Made by a program: the position numbers and the translations under genes. A stretch of DNA of 64,000 bases, taken from NCBI GenBank assembly GCA_022706085.1, contig JAKJDF010000004.1, positions 1 to 64,000 on the forward strand. Reading direction: 5' to 3'. Every line of letters starts with the position of its first letter. The first letter of the stretch is position 1. Under the pieces are notes generated by a model. That model did no database searches, was not told the DNA's origin, and saw only the letters and a list, made by a program, of their open reading frames with translations. Source of the DNA: Candidatus Latescibacterota bacterium. Lineage in GTDB: Bacteria > Latescibacterota > MWCZ01. Of this stretch, positions 43,393 to 51,930 are shown in pieces.

Positions 43393-44838
43393 ATGAGCGG
43401 CTTCTTCTCTTCTTCTGCCGGAAGGCGACTTGTGCTGTACGGGCTTGTCGTACTTGTCCTTGCGCTCGGAACTGCCGGAGTGCTCCTCCTGCTGGAGAAC
43501 ATTTCCCAGAGGAAATACGAGGCGCGACAGAGTTTTTCCCGCGTGGTTGAGCTCACAGAAGACACTGAAGACCCGGCAGTATGGGGAAGGAACTTTCCAA
43601 ACCAGTACGACACGTATCTGCGCACGGTCGATACGGTGCGAACCAAATATGGCGGCAGCGAGGCTTTCCAAAAACTGGACGCGTTTCCGGTGTGGCGTGA
43701 GCTTTTCCGGGGATACGCTTTCGGCATTGACTACCGCGAAGACCGTGGGCATGCTTACATGCTCTCTGACCAACGAGAGACGGAGCGCGTCAAGAAAAAG
43801 CCGCAACCTGGCGCGTGTGTTCAGTGCCATGCTTCCGTCATTCCCGCCTACAGGAAAGTCGGGGTGACGCAGGGCGGCGTACCCGATGACGAGGCTCATC
43901 GAGCTGACGCAATCATGGCGGGGTTCGAACTGGTGAACGCCATGCCGTATGCGGAGGCAACGCAACTTGTCAGACACCCCGTTACGTGCCTTGATTGCCA
44001 CAACCCGGCAACCATGCAGCTTCGCGTTACGCGTCCGGGGTTTCTCGTCGGAATTCAGCGTCTTGCCGAGTCCGGAGTCTCCCTGCCGCATCTGCCCAGC
44101 TTAGAACGCTGGCGGAGAGGCGACCGCAGCAGACCGTATGACGCAAACACTCTGGCATCTCATCAGGAGATGCGCGCTTTCGTATGTGGGCAGTGCCATG
44201 TCGAATACTACTTCAAACCCCCGAATACTCAGCTTACGTATCCGTGGCACAACGGCCTCCGGGTGGAGCAGATCGAAGCGTACTACGATTCGGTGGGGTG
44301 GAAAGACTGGACACACGCGACTTCGGGCGCACCGGTGTTGAAGGCGCAACATCCGGAGTTTGAGACGTGGAGCCAGGGAATCCATGCGCGTGCAGGGGTG
44401 ACCTGCGCTGACTGCCATATGCCGTATGTCCGGTTAGGTGGTGTGAAGATCAGTGATCACCAGGTCCGGAGCCCGCTCCTTGGAATCAATCGTGCCTGTC
44501 AGGGCTGCCACCGTGCGCCGGAGACCGAATTGCTGGCACGCGCAATTACGATTCAGGATCGAACGAGTGCGTTAATGACACGTGCAGAGAACGCTACGCT
44601 CGCACTCGTCCTTGCGATCAAGGCGGCCCAGGAAGGGGGCGCCAGCAACCAGCAACTGACAAAGCCGCGCGATATGCACCGCAAAGCGCAGTGGAGACTG
44701 GATTTTGTTGCGGCGGAGAACAGCATGGGGTTCCACGCTGATCAGGAAACGGCCCGAATACTGGCCGAGGCAATTGACTACGCGAGACAGGGGGAAACTG
44801 AGGTCGCGCGCATCGGTTCTGGAAGGGCATCTCGATGA
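43393..44838 (+). CDS. nrfA: Cytochrome c nitrite reductase catalytic subunit NrfA
   Basis: 481 residues. An N-terminal hydrophobic segment (LVLYGLVVLVLALGTAGVLL) acts as signal or anchor. Five heme sites are present, starting at residues 142, 199, 265, 338 and 369. The catalytic heme site is CVQCH, not the CxxCK of E. coli, which places it in the CxxCH subclass and removes the need for the special NrfEFG ligation. Other landmarks: RHPVTCLDCHNPATM, FVCGQCHVEYYF, KAQHPEFETW. It reduces nitrite to ammonium using six electrons. Start at 43393 follows GAGGGATGTC; GTG at 43381 is the alternative. Confidence 0.93.
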   Translation: MSGFFSSSAGRRLVLYGLVVLVLALGTAGVLLLLENISQRKYEARQSFSRVVELTEDTEDPAVWGRNFPNQYDTYLRTVDTVRTKYGGSEAFQKLDAFPVWRELFRGYAFGIDYREDRGHAYMLSDQRETERVKKKPQPGACVQCHASVIPAYRKVGVTQGGVPDDEAHRADAIMAGFELVNAMPYAEATQLVRHPVTCLDCHNPATMQLRVTRPGFLVGIQRLAESGVSLPHLPSLERWRRGDRSRPYDANTLASHQEMRAFVCGQCHVEYYFKPPNTQLTYPWHNGLRVEQIEAYYDSVGWKDWTHATSGAPVLKAQHPEFETWSQGIHARAGVTCADCHMPYVRLGGVKISDHQVRSPLLGINRACQGCHRAPETELLARAITIQDRTSALMTRAENATLALVLAIKAAQEGGASNQQLTKPRDMHRKAQWRLDFVAAENSMGFHADQETARILAEAIDYARQGETEVARIGSGRASR

Positions 44839-46100
44839 CGAGGAATCCCCCGGCCTGGACTGGGGCACGCGTAATATTAGCATTCCTGTTGTTCTGCTTC
44901 GCGCGGGCGGTGTGCGCGGAACAAGGTCTGCCGGGCGACAGCGGCTGCACGTATCACTCCGTAACCCTCTCGTTGATTCCCCGGGTCTCGACGACGCACG
45001 GCCACAGCAGGCCGCTGGCAAACCTCTCCATCAACCTCCTGGTCGGGAAGCATTTCGCGTTGCGCGGGGTGGAAATCGGCGGTATCACGAACGTTCAGGA
45101 GTCCTACGCGCGCGGGCTCCAAATTGCCGGCATAGCCAACGTAGCAGGCGGGAACGTAAGAGGCATACAGTCTGCCGGAATCGTGAATGTCGCCGGGCAG
45201 ACCGTCCGGGGGATTCAGGGCGCGGGCGTAATAAACATTGCAGGAAATAGCCTCATCGGAACACAAGCTTCGCTCATCGGCTGCATCTCCGGCAACGACG
45301 TGCGAGGATCCCAGACAGCAGGTATCTTCGCAATTGCGAGGCGGAGTGTCGAAGGGTTTCAGGGCAGTTATGTCATCAGCATTTCCGGCGCCGGTGCCAT
45401 CGGTGCTCAAACAAGCGGAATTATGAGTATTTCGGGTGGCGATGTCGAGGGTTTGCAGTGCGCCGGCATCGGGTCTATCGCGGGGGGTACCATTGAAGGC
45501 ATCCAGGCAGCCGGGATTTTCGCGGTGGCTCCTCAGGTGCGCGGCGCGCAATTTGGTATGTTCACCGCGGCGGACTCGGTCTTCGGGCTCCAGGTGGGAT
45601 TTGTGAACCGATCCAAGCGGCCGGAAGGGTACCCGGTGGGCCTGATCAACTGCGTGGAAGGCGTTCCGATCAAGGTAGGTTTCGTTGTTGACGAGAGCGC
45701 AGGGAGTTACGTCGAATTGACCACAGGAAGCCTGCACACTCATGGGATCGTCGCTCTGGGAGGACGAATTCTCGCCACGCCACAGACGCAGGCGGTAGGG
45801 CTGGGGGTGGGGTTGCACTTCCAGAAGACACGGCATTACTGGAATATTGACGCGATCACGTACGGCAACTTCGCCGCAGATTCCGGTGGCGAGGGAGCGA
45901 TTTCGGCGCTGCGGTTTGTTCTGGGAATACCGGTGAACCGTCATCTGGACCTGTTCGCCGGAGGCAGGATGAACCTGTTCGTTTCGGAAACCGGCACCGG
46001 GGCCGCGCTTGCTCCGTGGAGCCTTTACAAAGGGACTACGCGAGGCCGGTACGTGCGAGTCTGGCCCGGGCTGACCGGAGGCGTACGCGTGAGTCTCTGA
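44835..46100 (+). CDS. Surface-type protein with twelve 16-residue repeats
   Basis: 421 residues. A signal-like N-terminus (ARVILAFLLFCFARAVCA) leads to a repeat domain at residues 76-262. There, about twelve units with consensus V-x-G-x-Q-x-A-G-I-x-x-I-A-G follow at a 16-residue period, the last ones slightly shorter. The repeats resemble bacterial LA_2272-type surface repeats. The C-terminal part is beta-strand rich (FVLGIPVNRHLDLFAGGRMN) and ends with GGVRVSL, suggesting outer-membrane location. The start overlaps the nrfA stop as ATGA, so translation is coupled. No enzyme motif is visible. Confidence 0.7.
   Translation: MTRNPPAWTGARVILAFLLFCFARAVCAEQGLPGDSGCTYHSVTLSLIPRVSTTHGHSRPLANLSINLLVGKHFALRGVEIGGITNVQESYARGLQIAGIANVAGGNVRGIQSAGIVNVAGQTVRGIQGAGVINIAGNSLIGTQASLIGCISGNDVRGSQTAGIFAIARRSVEGFQGSYVISISGAGAIGAQTSGIMSISGGDVEGLQCAGIGSIAGGTIEGIQAAGIFAVAPQVRGAQFGMFTAADSVFGLQVGFVNRSKRPEGYPVGLINCVEGVPIKVGFVVDESAGSYVELTTGSLHTHGIVALGGRILATPQTQAVGLGVGLHFQKTRHYWNIDAITYGNFAADSGGEGAISALRFVLGIPVNRHLDLFAGGRMNLFVSETGTGAALAPWSLYKGTTRGRYVRVWPGLTGGVRVSL
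45060..45620 (+). repeat. Twelve tandem 48-bp coding repeats
   Basis: About twelve imperfect 48-bp units encode the 16-residue repeats of the nrfA-coupled protein. Examples of the translation are VRGIQSAGIVNVAGQT, VRGIQGAGVINIAGNS and VEGLQCAGIGSIAGGT. The tenth and eleventh units are 15 and 14 residues long. Confidence 0.75.
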
Positions 46101-46106
46101 GGAGGG

Positions 46107-47720
46107 TTACCATCGGACAGGTAAGTGCCAGTCAACATCAAGCCGCAACCCCCAGCCCCAGTGGCGAGGGGCTTTTTTGTTGTCTTTGTTCAGAGTCGCA
46201 CTTCCAAAAAGACCACCGGAAACGCTTGCACCGTAGAAAGAGGGGAACTCGACGATCGCCTCAAGTGACGTGCGCTTTTCCACGATGCCAAACGGGAAGG
46301 GTTCGCACGGGTAACGGTAGTCGCTGGGCACGTAGTTGGGTGTCGGCGTGCTGTACCGCGTCTCGCCCTGTCTGCGATGCGAAAGGAGCCCTTTGATGGC
46401 GGTGCCATCCTGCGTTACCCAGCGCCCTTCAAGAAACAGCGCATCGCCATCGGGCCCGAGGAAGCTCCCCAGTACTGCGTTTTTGTTCACGTAATGCCGC
46501 CACGGAGCGATCCGAGCGTAGTTGTACACCCAGCGCGACAGTCTTACGTACTCTGCGCCGGTACCGAGCCTGTCAACGCCGAATGGCGCTTCCCAGCGTG
46601 CGCCTGCAGACCATGCGATTCGATCGGGCGCCAACTTGGGCTTGTCAATCGAGACATCATCGATGAGAAATGCCCCGTAGAACTCCGTGTTCGGAATCGG
46701 GCGCAGGGAAATGTCGGCCCCTACAAGGAGGTTCTCGTTGGTCGGGTTGATGTTCACTTCTTCTCCGTACAGGAACACGAACGGGTTGGACCATCGGAGC
46801 GAGAAACCCTGGTTCGTGCCTCCGTATATCACACATTCCGAAAGGCCGACTTCCGCCCACCGGAACGGGGTCAACACAAGGCGGTGCCCCGCATAGTACC
46901 GACTGATCGGAGTTCCCGACGCTTCCTGCTCAGGCTCCAACTCCGCTGTTATCCAACTGAAATGCAACCAGTTGAGGTGCACATCCGCAGAAAGCATGTC
47001 CATCGCCGGTGCGTTGTCAGAGAGAAAGATCGATCCCTGCCGTTCTGGTCCCCACATCCGTTGAATTCTGCCGAAACCTACGCTTCCCCACCCGTTCTCG
47101 TACGTGATGTAGGCCTCCTCGACCTGACCTGTGGCATTGAACATCCCCCAGTCTTCACCGTATACGCGATGCCCGCGGAAGTCATTGTCCCAGAGCCCGT
47201 CCGTATCCATTTCCAGCCGCTGGAACGTGCTCAGACCGGATGTAAGCCGGAAGGTCAGGTCAAGCGTTCCAATGAGGCGCGCCCGATCGTTCAGAGTACG
47301 CCTCGTAGCCGGCAAGCGACGCGCACGGGGCAGGTTTGTTCGTTCGTCTGCGGTCTGCGCCACGGCCCGCGGATTGACATCGGCCTTGAGCCACCATCGG
47401 TTCTCGGAGGCCGGTCCCGGACTTGCCGTTCCATCAGGGACGTCATGCGCAAATTCCGCACGCAGACGATCGTACATCTCTCGTTCCGCGGCGCTCATAT
47501 CAGCCCGGCTTTCGGAGAGACGTGCAAGGCCTTCTGCAACCTTTTTCCGCGAATAGGGCTTAATCGTTGTCGCCGGCACGACCCGGTACCCGCGCAAAGC
47601 CAGCGCGTCAAGATCCTCGTAGGCGCGGTTGTCGAGAGGGAGGTACACTGCGCGCGCCGGAAGCCACGCCGCGATCACGATCACGGGTGCCGTCAGGAAT
47701 CGGTGTCGCCATATCCGCAT
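46107..47720 (-). CDS. Capsule assembly Wzi-like outer-membrane beta-barrel protein
   Basis: 537 residues. The signal peptide (RIWRHRFLTAPVIVIAAWLP) is followed by beta-barrel strands (FQRLEMDTDGLWDNDFRGHR, YITYENGWGSVGFGRIQRMW, GPERQGSIFLSDNAPAMDM), a Wzi-like fold. The terminal strand LRLDVDWHLPVRW ends with an aromatic residue. Wzi proteins anchor or assemble capsule at the outer membrane. It is divergent from the WecG-like gene. The ATG at 47720 follows GGAG. The gene is convergent with the repeat protein gene, with only 6 bases between stops. Confidence 0.75.
   Translation of the reverse strand: MRIWRHRFLTAPVIVIAAWLPARAVYLPLDNRAYEDLDALALRGYRVVPATTIKPYSRKKVAEGLARLSESRADMSAAEREMYDRLRAEFAHDVPDGTASPGPASENRWWLKADVNPRAVAQTADERTNLPRARRLPATRRTLNDRARLIGTLDLTFRLTSGLSTFQRLEMDTDGLWDNDFRGHRVYGEDWGMFNATGQVEEAYITYENGWGSVGFGRIQRMWGPERQGSIFLSDNAPAMDMLSADVHLNWLHFSWITAELEPEQEASGTPISRYYAGHRLVLTPFRWAEVGLSECVIYGGTNQGFSLRWSNPFVFLYGEEVNINPTNENLLVGADISLRPIPNTEFYGAFLIDDVSIDKPKLAPDRIAWSAGARWEAPFGVDRLGTGAEYVRLSRWVYNYARIAPWRHYVNKNAVLGSFLGPDGDALFLEGRWVTQDGTAIKGLLSHRRQGETRYSTPTPNYVPSDYRYPCEPFPFGIVEKRTSLEAIVEFPSFYGASVSGGLFGSATLNKDNKKAPRHWGWGLRLDVDWHLPVRW
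46154..46178 (+). terminator. Terminator for nrfHA operon inside the Wzi-like gene
   Basis: A stem AGCCCC / GGGGCT with an 8-nt loop is followed by six T on the plus strand. It lies 54 bases past the stop of the repeat protein. It sits inside the coding sequence of the convergent Wzi-like gene, so that gene must encode it on the opposite strand. Confidence 0.75.
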
Positions 47721-47912
47721 CGTGTACTTGCTCCAATCGCAAAGTCGAACCACCGATTGAATTTCTGAAACTGCACCGACAATGACAACTCTGACCAACC
47801 CGCCCCGTATTTTGTGTGTTTTGTCACCGTTGATCGTCGCATCTCATCGTATATTTTGCGAAAGGAATTCGGTGGTTTTCCTCGTTTTCTTTTTGAAGCT
47901 TTGCGCACGCCA

Positions 47913-48755
47913 ATGAACGCACAGTCGACAACCGGGAGTGTACAGGTGCCTCAAGAGACCCTCGAACACCGCTTTATTCTGGGAACACGGGTTGATGCGA
48001 CGAACTACGGAGATGCCGTCGATCGGTGCATGTCGTGGGCAGAAAAGGGGGAATCGCGCTACGTCTGCGTGAGCACCGTTCATATGGTGATGGAAGGCCA
48101 CGACTTACCCACGTACCAACGCGTGGTCAACAGCGCCGATCTGGTTACACCAGACGGTGTGCCTCTCGTATGGGCACTCAGGTGGTTGGGGATAAGAGGT
48201 GCTACACGCGTGTACGGACCGGAACTGACGCCGCAACTTCTCACAAAAGCGGCTGATCAAAGGATACCGGTCGGTTTCTTTGGTGGTGGCACTCCTGCAG
48301 CGCTCGACCGACTCGTATCGATTGTTCGCGAGCGTTTCCCGCAACTTGTGATCACCTACGCATACGCCCCACCATTCCGCCCCCTTTCCCCAGACGAGGA
48401 TCAGATGATCGTCAGGGAGATAACGGATTGTGGCGCTCGAATCTTGTTTGTCGGACTGGGATGTCCAAAACAGGAACGGTGGATGTACGAGCATCGCGGT
48501 CGCGTGCCTGCGGTGATGGTGGGTGTCGGTGCCGCGTTTGATTTCCTCGCAGGCGTCAAACCTCAAGCGCCCCGCCTGGTCCAGAAAATGGGTTTGGAAT
48601 GGTTGTTTCGGTTGGCAACCGAACCTCGGCGGCTCTGGAAGCGCTATCTCAAGCATAACCCCCGTTTTGTGTTTCTTTTCCTGCTGCAGATTCTCGGAGT
48701 GAGGCAGTTTGTTCCAATCGGAGGTACTGGCCTTTCTGAGGGAACAAATGGCTGA
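47913..48755 (+). CDS. WecG/TagA/CpsF family glycosyltransferase
   Basis: 280 residues. Conserved blocks are SADLVTPDGVPLVWALRWLG, RVYGPELTPQLL, ILFVGLGCPKQERWMYEH and MVGVGAAFDFLAG. WecG/TagA enzymes transfer N-acetylmannosaminuronic acid, ManNAc or related sugars onto undecaprenyl-linked intermediates, in line with WecB encoded at 61630-62775. The ATG at 47913 is preferred; an in-frame start at 47814 lacks similarity. The stop overlaps the next gene by 8 bases, so they are coupled. Confidence 0.85.
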   Translation: MNAQSTTGSVQVPQETLEHRFILGTRVDATNYGDAVDRCMSWAEKGESRYVCVSTVHMVMEGHDLPTYQRVVNSADLVTPDGVPLVWALRWLGIRGATRVYGPELTPQLLTKAADQRIPVGFFGGGTPAALDRLVSIVRERFPQLVITYAYAPPFRPLSPDEDQMIVREITDCGARILFVGLGCPKQERWMYEHRGRVPAVMVGVGAAFDFLAGVKPQAPRLVQKMGLEWLFRLATEPRRLWKRYLKHNPRFVFLFLLQILGVRQFVPIGGTGLSEGTNG

Positions 48756-51700
48756 TTCTGAAACGCGTCTCTTTGATGCCGCGGTACGCGCCAACTGGTC
48801 GGCGTACCAAAACGTAATCCAGGGTCTTGCCCCTGCGTGGGATTACTGCGTGATCACGTCCGCCAACGAACGGCAGGCACGCGCGTACGAGTCTGAGCTT
48901 GACTGGCGGCGCTTGCGAGGCAAATTGCCGCCCTCCACTCGCTTCCTCATAGTTCCCGACCCTGACGGGCAGCGCATCGGCAGCGGAGGCGCGACACTGA
49001 ACGCTCTCCGGGCCATCTTCGAGGACAAGACCTCCCGTGGCGAAGTCGCGGACGAGTCCACCTGGAGCAAAACCCGGGTTCTCATCATTCATTCGGGCGG
49101 GGACAGTAAGCGTGTCCCTCATCTTGCCGCCACGGGGAAAGCGTTCGGTGTTCTCCCTCTGCTCGACCCGGAAGGCCAGCCAATCACCCCTTTTGACCAG
49201 TTGTTCGTGGCCGTCGCGGGATGTGCGGGGGACCTTTCCGCAGGGATGTTAGCTCTTTCCGGGGACGTCCTTCTGGTATTTGACCACCGCGCTGTCCGCG
49301 CGAACCAGCTCCGAGGCGTACGCGGGGTGGCGTTCAACACATCCGCGGAGACAGCGGCCCAATTTGGCGTGTTCGTTCCCGAACGGGACGGTTCCGTCAG
49401 GCTATTCCTGCAGAAACCGAATCGTTTCGACCTAGAACGAGCGGGAGCGTTCGGTCCTTCTTATGAAGTCAAAGCCGATACCGGGATTCTCCTGTTCGAC
49501 GAGGACGCCACCGCTGCATGTGCCCGTCTTGCGGGGCTTCACGGCGGGCCGGACTTGATCAGCGAGGCACGTCGATCGGGCTCACGCATTGAACTGTACG
49601 AGGATTTCACGTTCGCCCTCGCCAGCGAAACAAATCGCGCGGCCTATGTAGGCGAGGGCGCGTCCCCATCGGCGCGTGAGGCAATCTGGCAGGCCCTGCA
49701 TCCGATCCATTTCGACCACGTGACGGTATCGCCCATCCGATTTGTCCACATCGGTACAACGGAGCAGTACCTCGATGTCCCGCGGGACGCGGAAAACCAT
49801 GGATACGGGTATTCGGTTGCGAGATCGGTGTATGCAAGCGGGACGACACCTCCCGCGAAAAGCTGCCTGATTGAAACTGTTCTGCGTGACGATACAAGTG
49901 CAATCGGCGAAGATGCAGTGTTGATCGGGTGCCACCTTCGCCGCGTGACCGTCGGGAGGCGCTCTATCCTCAGCGGCCTCGCCAGCCCCGAGCAAGAAAT
50001 CTCTCTCGGGGACGAATGCGTCTGCGTGGTGATCCCTCTGGCGGATGATGACTCGGGAGGGTACACGATCCTCCTGTACGGTCTGAAGGACAACCCGAAG
50101 CTTCACGTGGACGACGCAGCCTGCACCTTCTGCAATACCGCCATGTCCACTTGGATGGAAACTGCCCGCATCAACAGGGCCGATCTCTGGGGCGTCGGCG
50201 ACCAACAGACGATCTGGGATGCCCGGCTGTTCCCTGTGGTCACATCCATGGAAGACATCGCGCAGTTCCTCTGGATGCCGCTCCGTCCACCGACGGAACG
50301 CGAGCGGAAACGATGGAAAACCGCTCGACGCGTGTCGATGGCGGAAGCCCTCAAAAAAGCGGATTGCGGGAAAATCATTTCCAACCGCGACGCAATCAGG
50401 ACTGCAGCCCTGTGCGCACAGATTCGGGAACGGCTGGGTACTGACGACGACGTCCGCCCACTCTTCGGGGCGGTCGATACGCACGCCCTTTGCGCTTCCG
50501 CGGCCAGTGAGATCCGTACCTTCGCTGAAGCCGCTCCGTCCCCGTTTCTGAAGGCACGAGCGTTCAAGGCGACAAGTGACCTTTTCAACGAACGGCTGCG
50601 AACGATTGCCGCCCGCGCATCTGTGGATTCCGGAGCCATATCAATTCCGTCCGGAGCACTTGGCGCGTGGCGTGAATTCACCGCCCCTTACATGCATCAA
50701 TGGGCGACCAACCCAGAGGAAGCCGGTTCGCTGGCGACGCTGGCCAGGGTGCACGAAGAGCTGGCCTTCCTGCAGGTCGCACACGTCATAGAAAGCAACA
50801 GCTTGCACAAAGGTGCTCAACCGCGTCTGGCGGTTTCACCTCGAACGAGGGTGGTTGCGGAGGTACCTGTCCGAATTGATCTGGGCGGCGGGTGGACAGA
50901 CACGCCGCCGTACAGCCTGGAAAAGGGTGGCGCGGTCACGAATGTGGCGCTTTTGTTGAATGGCAAGCGACCCATCCGTGTCACGGCGTATCCAATCCCC
51001 GAGCCGGTGGTAGTCCTCGCTTCCACGGATATTGGTTATTCCGCGCGAATCACACGTTGCGAACCGATCGTGAGTTATAACGACCCCGCAGACCCTGTCG
51101 CACTGCATAAGGCGGCGCTCGTGCTGCTGAGGATCATCCCGACCGGGTCAGAAGGGCCGGTGGAACCGTATTTGAAGGAATTCGGGTCTGGCATCGCAGT
51201 GGAAAGCGCGTGTGATCTGCCGAAGGGCTCCGGCCTGGGCACCAGCAGCCTGCTGGCAATCAGTCTGGTGGCGGCGCTCAACAGGATCTGTGGAATCCCA
51301 CGTCAGATGGACGACCTGTTCCAGGATGTCCTCTGCCTCGAGCAGATGCTTACCACGGGTGGCGGCTGGCAGGACCAAATCGGCGGTGCCGTAGGCGGGT
51401 TCAAGCTCATCGAAACGCAGCCGGGCGTCGTGCAGAAACCTTCGATTCGGTCGATTGAAGCAGATTCGCCGGCGCTTCGCGAGTTTGAGGATCGCCTTGT
51501 GGTGTACTACACCGGGGCTCAACGCCTCGCGAAAAACATTCTGCGCGGAGTTGTTGGAAGGTGGCTTTCGCGTGATCCGGAAGTGGTGGCGGCGCTGCGA
51601 GAACTGCATCAGGTGGCGCTGGAATTGTGGGACGCGATGCGGAATGGCGATATTGACACAGTAGGCGCACTGATGAACCGCGCATGGCGATTGAACAACG

Positions 51701-51930
51701 TGTTGAACCCGGGCAGTAGCTCACCCAGGATAAACGACCTCATGAACGACATTTCCCATCTGTGCAGCGGAGCGAAACTGGTCGGCGCCGGCGGCGGCGG
51801 ATTCCTCGTGGCGCTGGCGAGATCCGCGGACGCCGCGTTGGAGCTGCGAAGGTGGCTTCGAAGGATACCGGGTGAAGGAAGAGTGTATGAGCACGCCGTT
51901 GCACATGATGGGTTGGTGGTGACGGCATGA
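48748..51930 (+). CDS. fkp: Bifunctional L-fucokinase / GDP-L-fucose pyrophosphorylase (Fkp)
   Basis: 1060 residues, about the size expected for Fkp (about 950). The N-terminal half is the pyrophosphorylase (RIGSGGATLNALRAIF, LIIHSGGDSKRVPHLAATGK, MLALSGDVLLVFDH). The C-terminal 400 residues are a GHMP kinase (VRIDLGGGWTDTPPYSLEKG, ACDLPKGSGLGTSSLLAIS, KLVGAGGGGFLVALA). It converts free L-fucose to fucose-1-phosphate and GDP-fucose. The ATG at 48748 follows GAGGGAACAA. The stop overlaps the next gene in ATGA. The closely related heptose (HddA) enzymes are a less likely alternative, because they lack the N-terminal part. Confidence 0.85.
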   Translation: MADSETRLFDAAVRANWSAYQNVIQGLAPAWDYCVITSANERQARAYESELDWRRLRGKLPPSTRFLIVPDPDGQRIGSGGATLNALRAIFEDKTSRGEVADESTWSKTRVLIIHSGGDSKRVPHLAATGKAFGVLPLLDPEGQPITPFDQLFVAVAGCAGDLSAGMLALSGDVLLVFDHRAVRANQLRGVRGVAFNTSAETAAQFGVFVPERDGSVRLFLQKPNRFDLERAGAFGPSYEVKADTGILLFDEDATAACARLAGLHGGPDLISEARRSGSRIELYEDFTFALASETNRAAYVGEGASPSAREAIWQALHPIHFDHVTVSPIRFVHIGTTEQYLDVPRDAENHGYGYSVARSVYASGTTPPAKSCLIETVLRDDTSAIGEDAVLIGCHLRRVTVGRRSILSGLASPEQEISLGDECVCVVIPLADDDSGGYTILLYGLKDNPKLHVDDAACTFCNTAMSTWMETARINRADLWGVGDQQTIWDARLFPVVTSMEDIAQFLWMPLRPPTERERKRWKTARRVSMAEALKKADCGKIISNRDAIRTAALCAQIRERLGTDDDVRPLFGAVDTHALCASAASEIRTFAEAAPSPFLKARAFKATSDLFNERLRTIAARASVDSGAISIPSGALGAWREFTAPYMHQWATNPEEAGSLATLARVHEELAFLQVAHVIESNSLHKGAQPRLAVSPRTRVVAEVPVRIDLGGGWTDTPPYSLEKGGAVTNVALLLNGKRPIRVTAYPIPEPVVVLASTDIGYSARITRCEPIVSYNDPADPVALHKAALVLLRIIPTGSEGPVEPYLKEFGSGIAVESACDLPKGSGLGTSSLLAISLVAALNRICGIPRQMDDLFQDVLCLEQMLTTGGGWQDQIGGAVGGFKLIETQPGVVQKPSIRSIEADSPALREFEDRLVVYYTGAQRLAKNILRGVVGRWLSRDPEVVAALRELHQVALELWDAMRNGDIDTVGALMNRAWRLNNVLNPGSSSPRINDLMNDISHLCSGAKLVGAGGGGFLVALARSADAALELRRWLRRIPGEGRVYEHAVAHDGLVVTA

